From the IMG/VR virus record IMGVR_UViG_3300022939_002818, positions 1 through 38,916 of that record: a stretch of 38,916 nucleotides of DNA; one strand, given 5' to 3'. Below, in pieces: positions 23,487 to 32,031 of this stretch. Both the position numbers and the translations under genes were made by a program. The first letter of the stretch is position 1; each line of letters starts with the position of its first letter. Under the pieces are notes generated by a model, which was not told the origin of the DNA, made no database searches, and saw only the letters and a program-made list of their open reading frames with translations. Source of the stretch: a virus.

Positions 23487-24087
23487 ACGATTGTTAGAAC
23501 AAGTAAAACAACAATTTGAAGAATTTCCATATACAAAGGAAAAATTCTTAACACATTCAAAAACTAATATGAATTTAGTAGATGAATTAAAAGAAATAGA
23601 AGGATTAGTTATTGACGTTGGTTGTGGTATTAATCCATATAAAGAACATGTAAAAAATTTAATTGGTTTAGATGTTGCACATTATCCAGAGTCAGATTTA
23701 ACAATGTCTGTCGAAGAAGCATCAAATATATTTCAACCCGGTTGTGCAGATTGTGTAATTGCATTAGGCTCAGTTAACTTTGGTGAGTTTGATAATATTA
23801 TGAATCAAATTGGTATTATGATTGATTTAGTAAAACCTGGTGGAAAATTAATTATAAGAGCAAGACAATTAAGTGAAAGAAAAATAGTTCGTAATCAAAA
23901 AGCATTTAGACATCATGGTTGGACATTAGATGAAGTTTATCAGGTATATGAAAAGTATAAAGATAAAGTTGAATGGATACATGAACCAATAGAAGAAACG
24001 GCTGCTGCGGGTAAAATCGGAGCTCCTGGACAAGCAGATGAAGAAGCAATAATGAGATTATTTGTATGGCGATGGAAAAGAAAATAG
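23479..24087 (+). CDS. Class I SAM-dependent methyltransferase
   Basis: A 202-residue methyltransferase, third in a tandem series. Landmarks: LVIDVGCGINPYK, NLIGLDVAHYP, CADCVIALGSVNFGE and LVKPGGKLIIRARQ, ending in LFVWRWKRK. The close match to the genes at 21922 and 22611 indicates local gene duplication followed by divergence. The next gene begins inside its last 22 bases. Confidence 0.8.
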   Translation: MNRRLLEQVKQQFEEFPYTKEKFLTHSKTNMNLVDELKEIEGLVIDVGCGINPYKEHVKNLIGLDVAHYPESDLTMSVEEASNIFQPGCADCVIALGSVNFGEFDNIMNQIGIMIDLVKPGGKLIIRARQLSERKIVRNQKAFRHHGWTLDEVYQVYEKYKDKVEWIHEPIEETAAAGKIGAPGQADEEAIMRLFVWRWKRK

Positions 24088-24749
24088 TTTTTATAACAGG
24101 TGTACCCGGATCTCGATGGGGAAGACTTGAATACATTTTAAGAAATGAAACTTCTAATATAATTGATAATTCATGTTGGATGCCTCATTTACAAGATACA
24201 CCAAGTAATGGTACTGAACATTATCATAGATTCTTTGGACCATATCATCAATATGGAGAAAGATTCGATCAATTAGCATTAATGGGGAGAGATGCTATAT
24301 TGCAAGAAATTGATAGAGCATTTGATGGTGATGGAATTAGATTTGTAAGATGTCATTGGTTTGCTTATCAATTAGATTGGATAAAAGAAAATTTACCAGA
24401 AGTTGATATATTAATGATGATGAGAGAACCACAAATGTCATTAAATTGGTGGTTAGAATCTGGTGGTTGGGATATTCAATATCCACAATATCATTGGTAT
24501 GGAAATACATCAAATATGAGACGTCAAATCTTTATTGAGAATGAATGTATGGAAAAATTCATTAAAGAAAATAATCTACAAATGAATTATAATGTTTGGG
24601 ATATGCCTGATTGGATAGATGAAAATTGGCCTGAATGGAAAGATTATTTACCAAAGAATAAAACATATCATCATAAATTAAGAAAAGAAGAAGATAAAAC
24701 ACTTTGGCCTGTTTTATATCGCGGAATAAATAGTATTACACATATTTAG
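24066..24749 (+). CDS. Sulfotransferase-like P-loop protein
   Basis: A 227-residue protein with an N-terminal ITGVPGSRW loop (about residues 10-18), positioned like the 5'-phosphosulfate loop of sulfotransferases, and ILMMMREPQMSLNWWLESGGW (about 117-137), positioned like the 3'-phosphate-binding R-x-x-P-x-x-S. A paralog with the same GxPGSRW and R-x-P-x-x-S-x-x-WW motifs lies at 26833. A kinase-type P-loop function cannot be ruled out. It would transfer sulfate from PAPS to a sugar or other acceptor. Confidence 0.55.
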   Translation: MAMEKKIVFITGVPGSRWGRLEYILRNETSNIIDNSCWMPHLQDTPSNGTEHYHRFFGPYHQYGERFDQLALMGRDAILQEIDRAFDGDGIRFVRCHWFAYQLDWIKENLPEVDILMMMREPQMSLNWWLESGGWDIQYPQYHWYGNTSNMRRQIFIENECMEKFIKENNLQMNYNVWDMPDWIDENWPEWKDYLPKNKTYHHKLRKEEDKTLWPVLYRGINSITHI

Positions 24750-24758
24750 GAAACACGC

Positions 24759-25394
24759 ATGCAATTAGAAAAATATCATTATGATAAGTGGAAAGAAGAT
24801 CCAGAAGGACGACACTCTAAAATTCTTGGTGTGCTTGATTATGATTTAGAAGATGAAATCGCAAAAGCTAGAAGTAAAAATCCAAAAGAAAAATGGTATA
24901 GTGCTCGTGGAATTTATGAAGTTTATCCTGAGATTAAAGAAAAATTAAAAGATGAAGTTGGTGCTAATACTAAAATGTTTAGTAAACTTGAATTAAAAAC
25001 ATTCGAAGAATTTCCAAAGTTTCATCTTATTTTTGATTTATTCCATTTAGTTGGTGACACAAAATTTAAATTCAATGATCAATTACCTGGTCATATTTTA
25101 ATGGAACATGTAGATAATTTTCCAGACATGCCAGATAAAGAAAAAGTATATGCAAAAGAACATTTAGATAATAGAGTAAGATTCTTAGTAATGCTTGCAG
25201 ATTGGGAGCCTGGACAAATGGCGCAGTTTGGTAATAGAACTTATACTCAATGGAAAAAAGGTACAGTCTTTCATTGGGAATTTAATACTACTCCTCATTC
25301 TACTGCAAACGCATCTTGGATTGCTAGACCAGCATTGCAAATTACAGGCGAAGCAACGGAAAAAACATGGGAAATTATTAAAAACGGTTTATAA
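24759..25394 (+). CDS. 2-oxoglutarate/Fe(II) oxygenase-like protein
   Basis: A 211-residue protein with the double-stranded beta-helix iron triad H117-V-D119 and H180 plus the 2-oxoglutarate-binding R190 (MEHVDN, TPHSTANASWIARPALQ). Such enzymes hydroxylate amino-acid residues, nucleotides or small molecules. It has an upstream AGGAAACACGC leader after the sulfotransferase-like gene, and its TAA overlaps the next ATG (TAATG). A second oxygenase with the same residues is at 30044. Confidence 0.65.
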   Translation: MQLEKYHYDKWKEDPEGRHSKILGVLDYDLEDEIAKARSKNPKEKWYSARGIYEVYPEIKEKLKDEVGANTKMFSKLELKTFEEFPKFHLIFDLFHLVGDTKFKFNDQLPGHILMEHVDNFPDMPDKEKVYAKEHLDNRVRFLVMLADWEPGQMAQFGNRTYTQWKKGTVFHWEFNTTPHSTANASWIARPALQITGEATEKTWEIIKNGL

Positions 25395-25966
25395 TGAAAG
25401 TATTAATTTCTAGTACAATACTACCCGGAATAAATCCAGACTTTACATTTGATGCCATCGAACATGGATTTTATCAAATGTTTAGAGATCATGATATCAC
25501 TGCTTTATTAAATAGAAAAAATAGTTATAAAAAATTAGCAAAAGAGCATGATTTATTAGTTTTATCAGGTGGAAATGATACACCACAAAGAATAATTACT
25601 GAGATAGATGCAATAAAGCATTTTAGACTATTAGATAAGCCTATTTTGGGTATTTGCCACGGAGCTTTTTTATTAACTCAATTAATGGACGGCAAATTAA
25701 TAGATATAGAAGGTCATAGAAGAACAAGACATAAAATAACATATAAATATACTAGTAGAACAATAAATTCATATCATGGTTCTACTATAGTTAAAGAACC
25801 TGAAGATTCTGAAGTTTTGGTAAGAGATGAAGATGGTCATATAGAATCTTGGATTAAAGGTAACGTAATGGCCGTTGTTTGGCATCCAGAAAGAGAAGAA
25901 GATTTTTGGGTACCTGACGAAATAAAAAAATATATAGGAGTAAATACAAATGACAATGACCGGTAA
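25394..25966 (+). CDS. Class I glutamine amidotransferase-like protein
   Basis: A 190-residue protein with the complete class I GATase triad: C88 in GICHGAF, H164 and E166 in VVWHPERE. LVLSGGND (about residues 55-62) supplies the oxyanion Gly-Gly. It is most like stand-alone glutaminases or gamma-glutamyl hydrolases of the PuuD/C26 type. It may supply ammonia to the AsnB-like protein at 18942, which lacks its own catalytic cysteine; that link is inference. It overlaps the diiron protein gene by 17 bases. Confidence 0.75.
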   Translation: MKVLISSTILPGINPDFTFDAIEHGFYQMFRDHDITALLNRKNSYKKLAKEHDLLVLSGGNDTPQRIITEIDAIKHFRLLDKPILGICHGAFLLTQLMDGKLIDIEGHRRTRHKITYKYTSRTINSYHGSTIVKEPEDSEVLVRDEDGHIESWIKGNVMAVVWHPEREEDFWVPDEIKKYIGVNTNDNDR

Positions 25967-26813
25967 AGAATTTGTCCAAAAAGTTGCAGATTATATTGAG
26001 CCTTTGTATAAATCATCTGAAGAGCAAACTCAAACATATTTCCGTAACGATCCAGATTTGGACGAGGCAATTTTTCATTTTAAACGTAGAATGTTTAATG
26101 AAAGAATGAACATCGTAGAGATTGGTAAAGCACTAGTTGAAAAGCCTGCTTCAACTGATCCTACTACACTTAAGCTTTTATCAAAGCAAGTCTATGATGA
26201 AGCTAAACATTACGATATGGTTCGTAACGTAATCGAATATCTATCAGGACATAAGTTTACTGATCAAGAACTAGAGCAAGAATATGCATGGCAAATGGAT
26301 AAGTCTAAAGTATCTGAAAAAGGTGCTTCTCTATTCGAAGAAATTGGTGGTCACAAAGATGAACTAATGGCTGCAGTATACCAATTTGTTGCAGAAGGTA
26401 GAGCAGCAAGAGTATGGAATGCAATGGCTACATCAATCGATGATCCAATCGTTTCTAAAACTTATGCAAAGATTTCTAAAGATGAGTATATGCACTCAAG
26501 AATTGGAGCAAGAACTATTGAACAACTTGCTACAACTGAAGAAGCTCAGGCTAAAGTAATGGCTGTACTTCCACAAATGATGGAAAGAATGTTTTGGATT
26601 AATTGCCAAGGTACTGCAGCTGTTAAAGAAGGTGCCGAGAGATGTGCTTCAGTTTATGGCTTTGATACTTCTGATGAGAAGATGAAAGAAAAAGGTAAAG
26701 TATGGCAAACTCTTAGAGATGCTAGCTTTAACTGGAAGCCAGTTGCAAGAGGTCAATTCAAGGAGCATGACGTAGCGGATGAAATTGCGATAAATAATTT
26801 CTCTTTCGCTTAA
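25950..26813 (+). CDS. Ferritin-like diiron protein
   Basis: A 287-residue all-helical protein with the four-helix diiron ligand pattern: Glu in the NERMNIVEIG helix (E51 or E57), YDEAKH (E84, H87), VAEGRA (E149) and DEYMH (E179, H182). The pattern fits diiron oxygenases or related ferritin-like enzymes rather than iron-storage ferritin. GGAG precedes the start. Codon use here is more GC-rich at third positions than in its upstream neighbours, which may indicate different expression or origin. Substrate unknown. Confidence 0.65.
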   Translation: MTMTGKEFVQKVADYIEPLYKSSEEQTQTYFRNDPDLDEAIFHFKRRMFNERMNIVEIGKALVEKPASTDPTTLKLLSKQVYDEAKHYDMVRNVIEYLSGHKFTDQELEQEYAWQMDKSKVSEKGASLFEEIGGHKDELMAAVYQFVAEGRAARVWNAMATSIDDPIVSKTYAKISKDEYMHSRIGARTIEQLATTEEAQAKVMAVLPQMMERMFWINCQGTAAVKEGAERCASVYGFDTSDEKMKEKGKVWQTLRDASFNWKPVARGQFKEHDVADEIAINNFSFA

Positions 26814-26832
26814 AACTATGGTATAATATATT

Positions 26833-27477
26833 ATGAATATTTGGTTTTGTGGGATTCCAGGCAGTAGATGGAGTGGAATAGATATATGTATTCGACACTG
26901 TCTACCTTGTGATCAAACCGACGAAACCGAAGATCGTATCTTCTTTCACAAAGCAAATGATAGAGGATACAAATTCAACGGTCATAGAGGTATTTACTGG
27001 GGTCCGGGAATGACATGCGGTCATTCTTGGACTAACCTCAAAGATGTTGGAAAAGAAAATATTCTCGATGAGATTAATAAAGAATTTACAGGTGAAGGCT
27101 ATCGAGTTATTAAATCACATGCACTCGCAAGAAATAATAATTTAGATTTTATCTGGGACAATTTTAAAGGTGACTATATGGTTCTTATAAAAAGAGATCC
27201 AATAGAATCTTTTAAATGGTGGGACTCAATTATGAGTTTCGAAGACGATAAGTATCCATCTTATGTTGAGATGTATAAAGATCGTGAAACTATGCAAAAA
27301 CTTTTAATCGAAGAAGATGCATATATAGATATGTTTGCTAAGAAACATAAGCTTGAATGGAAACTATTTGATGCTGTTGAATCATTTAGAGATATACGAG
27401 GTTATGATTATTCAAAAGCAATCACATTTGAATATAATAAGCATGATGATGTTTATATAAGTGTAACAAAAATATGA
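26833..27477 (+). CDS. Sulfotransferase-like P-loop protein (paralog)
   Basis: A 214-residue paralog of the protein at 24066. It has FCGIPGSRWSG at the N-terminus (about residues 5-15), RVIKSHALARN in the middle and MVLIKRDPIESFKWWDS (about 115-131). An isolated TATAAT occurs at 26822-26827 but without a matching -35 box. It separates the diiron protein from the transport genes. Substrate unknown. Confidence 0.55.
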   Translation: MNIWFCGIPGSRWSGIDICIRHCLPCDQTDETEDRIFFHKANDRGYKFNGHRGIYWGPGMTCGHSWTNLKDVGKENILDEINKEFTGEGYRVIKSHALARNNNLDFIWDNFKGDYMVLIKRDPIESFKWWDSIMSFEDDKYPSYVEMYKDRETMQKLLIEEDAYIDMFAKKHKLEWKLFDAVESFRDIRGYDYSKAITFEYNKHDDVYISVTKI

Positions 27478-27489
27478 ATGAGGTAAATA

Positions 27490-28533
27490 ATGAAAAAATT
27501 AATCGCGCTTTTTGCGATTTGTTTCGCAACAGCTGCTTCTGCAGCAACAATCGAAGTTCAATATCCATCTAAACCTGGAGCACAAGGTACCACTCTATGG
27601 GGTGATACAGTTGTAAAAGAACTTCAAAACTATACTGACCACACTTTAGTACCAAGATTTGTATCAGGTGCTCGTGGTAAAAAATCTTTAAAGTCGTATT
27701 CTTCGACAGATAAATCAACACTACTTATTACACACGGTGGTAATGCAGAAGCTTTCCTACTGGAAAATGTTGGTGATTTCGATTATGCAAAATATGATGC
27801 AATGGTCGTAATGAACTCATCAATGTGGATTTCGAAAGTTGCTAATCGTAAAGGTGTAATGACATTCCCACTTGATGGTGGATCTGGGTTTGGTCCTGAT
27901 TGGATTTCAGTTGGTATGATGGAATGTGGTCCAGAAAAATCTGCAAAGGTTGATACTTTCCTACAATGTGTTAATAAGAAAATGCGTTTAGTCGGTGGTT
28001 TCAAAAAAGGTGGTGTGAGACGTAAAGCATTTAATGATCAGTTACTACAAGGTAGTCGTGATACGATGGCTTCTGCTTTAGCTGCTTCTGAAAGACAATA
28101 TAAAGCAGGTACTCATGTAGTTTGGTATTCACATGGTATTGTTGATAAGAATGGAAAATACGGTGATCCGAATAACGAAAAAGGTAAGCAAACATTTGAA
28201 GAAGCATATAAACTTCAATATGGCGTAGATCCTTCTGGTGAAGTATATGACGCTTATCGTTTAAATCAAGCATATCGTGATGGATTGCAAAAAGCAATCT
28301 TTACTCATAAAGATAATCCATATAAAGATGATATGAATAAAGCAATTAGTAAAATGTTAGAAGATAAAGATGCTGTCGCAAGACTTCAAAAGAAACTTGG
28401 TAACTATCCTTGGTTAGGTGCTAAAGACGCATCAACACACTCTGAATATATTACTAGTATTAAAACAGAAGAAAATTCTAAAAATCTATTAAAAATCGCT
28501 AAAGACTGGTTCAGATACGACGTTAAGAAGTAA
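27490..28533 (+). CDS. TctC-like periplasmic solute-binding protein
   Basis: A 347-residue exported protein with a signal peptide (cleavage about residue 18, ASA|AT), then EVQYPSKPGAQGTTLWGDTVVKELQ, the typical start of TctC/Bug proteins, in which the first loop binds a carboxylate ligand. It is followed directly by a TctA-like permease (stop/start overlap TAATG), as in host tripartite tricarboxylate transporter operons. It should capture a small organic acid in the periplasm. Confidence 0.65.
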   Translation: MKKLIALFAICFATAASAATIEVQYPSKPGAQGTTLWGDTVVKELQNYTDHTLVPRFVSGARGKKSLKSYSSTDKSTLLITHGGNAEAFLLENVGDFDYAKYDAMVVMNSSMWISKVANRKGVMTFPLDGGSGFGPDWISVGMMECGPEKSAKVDTFLQCVNKKMRLVGGFKKGGVRRKAFNDQLLQGSRDTMASALAASERQYKAGTHVVWYSHGIVDKNGKYGDPNNEKGKQTFEEAYKLQYGVDPSGEVYDAYRLNQAYRDGLQKAIFTHKDNPYKDDMNKAISKMLEDKDAVARLQKKLGNYPWLGAKDASTHSEYITSIKTEENSKNLLKIAKDWFRYDVKK

Positions 28534-30047
28534 TGATTGAATCACTCATTTCGCTCCCACTGTATTTGCAGTGGGGTATCATTATTACAGCAGGAGTATT
28601 ATATGGATCTCTTATTGGTCTAATACCTTCTGCTGGTCCAGCAAAAGCATTAATACTACTCTTTGGATTAGTTCAATTATTTGATATTCCTGGAGCAGAA
28701 TACTTATTTGTATTATTTGCAATTGCAGTAATGGTATCGTGTTCTATTGGCGATTCATTTGCTTCGGTACTCATTGGCATCCCAGGAGCTGATGGAACCG
28801 CAGCGACAATGGTAGATGGTTTCCCTCTCGCGAAACAAGGTAAAGCATCATACGCATTGTCAGCAGCAATAACCACTTCTACACTTGGTGGATTATTGTT
28901 TGGAGTTGTTGGATTCTCTTTGTTTCCAATGTACAATCTGATTAGTGATTATATAAGTGTACCAGAAATATTTGGTATGATTGTTTTATCCTTCTCACTT
29001 ATTACTCTTATTACTACTCGCTATGCAATACGTTGTTTAATTGCATTAGCATTTGGTTTGTTTGTAGGATTAATTGGTTATGATATGTACTCGACTCCAA
29101 GATGGACTGGTGGATGGGAATATCTAGTTGATGGCGTATCAATAGTTATTGTCACCGCCGGTTTATTTGCAATGCCAGAATTATTAGAAGTTCTAAGAAA
29201 TAAAAATGAATATTCTAAGATTGATAAGAAACATCATAATCAACAAACTTGGCAGGGCATTAAAGATACATTTAAACATTGGTGGATTGCATTTCAAGGT
29301 TCACTTATTGGTTTTATTGTAGGTGTATTACCCGGAACTGGTGGAGGAATAGGAGATTGGTCTGCATATACTGCAACAACTGCTATTTCTAAAAAAGAAA
29401 AAATTCCATTTGGTAAAGGTAATATTAAAGGTGTAATTGGCAGTGAGGGTGCAAATAATTCCGGTAAAGCTGGAGCACTTCTTCCTGCATTCTTATTTGG
29501 TATTCCAGGCAATCGTGGTGTTGCAATTATCATGGCTCTTTTCATGTATGTAGGCTTTGAAATGGGCACGGTTGCTTTAGTAGAAGATCAGCAATTTATA
29601 GATCATTTATACTGGGGATACATGTTAGGTACTGCAATCGCTGGTATTGTACTCTTATTATTTGCAAGACAAGTATCAAAAATAGTTTATTTAAAACCAA
29701 TCTATTGGGTTCCTATAATGGCAGGATTAACAATATGGTCTGTATTAGCGGCTAATTATTATGTAACTTGGTGGGAGGATTTAACATTACTCACATTCTT
29801 TAGTATACTTGGTTACTATATGAAGAAATATGAATTTAGTCGTCCGGCATTTTTAATTGCATATTTCTTAGCAGAGAGACTTGAAGGTTCATTCTTTCAA
29901 ATACAACAACTATATTTTATGGATGGAAACTACATAAATAATCCTATATGGAGTATGCATCCTATAATGACAGGTTGCTTAATATTCGCATTAATGATTC
30001 TAATTTATGGAATTAAGAGAGATAAATCTCTTACAACATACTCATGA
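28533..30047 (+). CDS. tctA-like: TctA-family tripartite tricarboxylate transporter permease
   Basis: A full-length 504-residue TctA protein with ten or more transmembrane helices. Diagnostic segments are the N-terminal GLIPSAGPAKALILLFGL, FASVLIGIPGADGTAATMVDGFPLAKQGKASYAL and, in the second half, GVLPGTGGGIGDWSAYTATTAISK and GSEGANNSGKAGALLPAFLFGIPGN. These paired GxPG-type motifs mark the duplicated TctA core. A TctB subunit is not present between TctC and TctA. It would import a carboxylate using the ion gradient. Confidence 0.9.
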   Translation: MIESLISLPLYLQWGIIITAGVLYGSLIGLIPSAGPAKALILLFGLVQLFDIPGAEYLFVLFAIAVMVSCSIGDSFASVLIGIPGADGTAATMVDGFPLAKQGKASYALSAAITTSTLGGLLFGVVGFSLFPMYNLISDYISVPEIFGMIVLSFSLITLITTRYAIRCLIALAFGLFVGLIGYDMYSTPRWTGGWEYLVDGVSIVIVTAGLFAMPELLEVLRNKNEYSKIDKKHHNQQTWQGIKDTFKHWWIAFQGSLIGFIVGVLPGTGGGIGDWSAYTATTAISKKEKIPFGKGNIKGVIGSEGANNSGKAGALLPAFLFGIPGNRGVAIIMALFMYVGFEMGTVALVEDQQFIDHLYWGYMLGTAIAGIVLLLFARQVSKIVYLKPIYWVPIMAGLTIWSVLAANYYVTWWEDLTLLTFFSILGYYMKKYEFSRPAFLIAYFLAERLEGSFFQIQQLYFMDGNYINNPIWSMHPIMTGCLIFALMILIYGIKRDKSLTTYS

Positions 30048-30514
30048 ATAAGTATTGTAAAATAATAAAAAAATACGATTTAAATAAAATAAAAGAAGAG
30101 ATAGAAACTCTTCCATATTTTGAAAAAGAATTGTGCTTACAAGGTATAAATCCAGATTCTGATTATAATGAATGTTTAGGAAAAATTGAAAATTTAAAAT
30201 ATCCAGAAGATTCATTTAAATATCCATTATTTGATATTCCATATATTAATTCAATATTAGAAGAAAACAAAATATATAGGACGAGATTACTAATATTAAA
30301 GCCTCATACTTGTTATTCTTGGCATAAAGATCGTACATTTAGATATCATATTCCAATCATAACACATCGAAAATGTAAATTTGCATTTGAAGATTTAGTA
30401 TTTCATATGCCCGCTGATGGAAGTTTATATGAAGTAGATACAAGACAAAAGCATACTGCATTTAATGGTAGAAATGACGAGGGGAATCGTTTACATTTAG
30501 TTGGAAATATATGA
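30044..30514 (+). CDS. Aspartyl/asparaginyl beta-hydroxylase-like oxygenase
   Basis: A 156-residue 2-oxoglutarate/Fe(II) enzyme fold with H94-K-D96 (YSWHKDRTFRYHIP), H137 (RQKHTAF) and R149 (NRLHLVGNI), the exact residue order of the Asp/Asn hydroxylase family. It is much shorter than chromosomal members. It overlaps the TctA gene by four bases and the next gene by four bases. Substrate could be a protein residue or a free amino acid. Confidence 0.7.
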   Translation: MNKYCKIIKKYDLNKIKEEIETLPYFEKELCLQGINPDSDYNECLGKIENLKYPEDSFKYPLFDIPYINSILEENKIYRTRLLILKPHTCYSWHKDRTFRYHIPIITHRKCKFAFEDLVFHMPADGSLYEVDTRQKHTAFNGRNDEGNRLHLVGNI

Positions 30515-30879
30515 AAAAGCCAGATAACGTAGTGGATGCACCAGGATTAACACAATATCCAACTAATGTTGGCGCGCCAGCGTTTACTGTTCCTGCAGTT
30601 CTAACAAAGAAAAGAGAGCGAGGAGCAAATGCAAGAAATCAATTAACAACGCATTTTGAAGAATTAAAAAAAGAATACTTTAGATTATCTCAACTAGCAG
30701 AAGATACTGAAATGGTTTATAATTCTAAATTTAGTTTTAATCCAGTTGTTGGTAGAACTTATCATTTGTATATGAGTAATGATGGTTTATTTTTAAGTAT
30801 GATTGAACCAGAAAGATGGAATATGGAACATCATGGAAGTTTTAAATTGACAAGCGAACATACTTGGGAAAGAATATAA
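30511..30879 (+). CDS. DUF2452-like protein
   Basis: A 122-residue soluble protein. The C-terminal half (NPVVGRTYHLYMSNDGLFLSMIEPERW) resembles the uncharacterised DUF2452 family, in which the same Tyr/Leu and EPERW pattern is found. It is coupled to its neighbours by ATGA and TAATG overlaps. No catalytic residues can be pointed out. Function unknown. Confidence 0.6.
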   Translation: MKKPDNVVDAPGLTQYPTNVGAPAFTVPAVLTKKRERGANARNQLTTHFEELKKEYFRLSQLAEDTEMVYNSKFSFNPVVGRTYHLYMSNDGLFLSMIEPERWNMEHHGSFKLTSEHTWERI

Positions 30880-31385
30880 TGAAAATAGCAATAACTGGAC
30901 ATACAGAAGGAATTGGAAAAGCCATATATCAAGCTTATCTTAATGAAGCCGATGCATTAGCGATTGGGTTTTCAAGACAAAACGAGCATGATATTTCTGA
31001 TAAAACATGGTATAATAAATTATTAGAATTTGATGTTGTTATTAATAATGCACACGAAAAAAATTATCAAATAGATTTATTACATTTTCTTGCTAAAAAT
31101 AATTTTAAAGGTAAAATAATTAATATGGGATCTATTAGTTCTGACGGGGAAAAACAAGAAATCCGTCCTTATTCTACTTGGAAAGCAGCACTTGAACATG
31201 CTAATGCTCAATTATATAATATTGGTTTTAATACTTGTATACTTAAACCAGGATTAATTGATACACCAAGAGTAGAAGGAAGATTTCCAGATAAAGAAAA
31301 AATGCATACTGATGATATTGTTAAAATAATTAAATTAGTTATTGATAGTAAATTTAGATTTAAACAAATTACATTTGGAGAATAA
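30879..31385 (+). CDS. Short-chain dehydrogenase/reductase
   Basis: A 168-residue SDR with AITGHTEGIGKAI (NAD(P)-binding TGxxxGIG, about residues 3-15), VINNAH (NNA motif) and the YSTWK catalytic Tyr-x-x-x-Lys, with a preceding MGSISS serine. The start at 30879 overlaps the upstream TAA. It is about 80 residues shorter than typical SDRs but keeps the active site. Substrate unknown. Confidence 0.8.
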   Translation: MKIAITGHTEGIGKAIYQAYLNEADALAIGFSRQNEHDISDKTWYNKLLEFDVVINNAHEKNYQIDLLHFLAKNNFKGKIINMGSISSDGEKQEIRPYSTWKAALEHANAQLYNIGFNTCILKPGLIDTPRVEGRFPDKEKMHTDDIVKIIKLVIDSKFRFKQITFGE

Positions 31386-31386
31386 T

Positions 31387-32013
31387 TTGCTTAAAAGTAG
31401 AGATTTAGATACATTAGAAAAGATTATTGCTAGATATAATTGCGAGGAAGAATTTCGCAAAAGAGAATTAGCATTATATCGACAAAAGTCTGGATTGGAC
31501 TTAGCATTAGAAGTTCAAGCAAGTAAACCAGATTTAGTAATTGATTTTGGTTGTGGTGGAAATTTATTTAAAGATTACATAGATAATCTTATTGGAATAG
31601 ATATTACACCTCATCCTAAAGTAGATATTGTAGATGATATACATAATGCATTAAATTATTTTAAACCCAAATCTGCAGATTGGATTTTTAATTTTGGCGT
31701 GTATCAATTTCAATCTAATGATGGAGAAAAACAAACAGAAATAATGTCTGAGTTAATTAAAGATAATGGAACTATTGTAGCACACTGTAATAGAATCGCG
31801 CCAGGTACATTATCTATACATGATTCAGAAGAATATATAAAATTATTAGGTGCCCAATATGGTCTTAAAACTACAGAAATTGATTGGAGTTATACAGATA
31901 CTACAAAAATGACACCCGAACATTTAAAAATACAAAAAGAAGTAGCCAAATGGAGTGAGTTTGAAATGAAAGATTTAATTTCTCCAAGATTAACATGGCG
32001 ATGGAATAAATAA
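31387..32013 (+). CDS. Class I SAM-dependent methyltransferase, TTG start
   Basis: A 208-residue methyltransferase paralog: LVIDFGCGGNLFK, NLIGIDITPHP, ADWIFNFGVYQF and terminal LTWRWNK. The TTG at 31387 is chosen because GGAG at 31377-31380 lies six bases upstream and the SDR stop is just before it. In place of the usual KPGG it has KDNG. It is about 7 kb from the other three copies, in the second half of the enzyme region. Confidence 0.75.
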   Translation: MLKSRDLDTLEKIIARYNCEEEFRKRELALYRQKSGLDLALEVQASKPDLVIDFGCGGNLFKDYIDNLIGIDITPHPKVDIVDDIHNALNYFKPKSADWIFNFGVYQFQSNDGEKQTEIMSELIKDNGTIVAHCNRIAPGTLSIHDSEEYIKLLGAQYGLKTTEIDWSYTDTTKMTPEHLKIQKEVAKWSEFEMKDLISPRLTWRWNK

Positions 32014-32031
32014 TATTAAAGGAGAATGAAT

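Noticed and set aside
26822-26827. TATAAT just before the second sulfotransferase-like gene.
   Set aside because: The region 17 bases upstream (TTCTCT) shares only two bases with TTGACA and no late octamer is present, so it is not called as a promoter.
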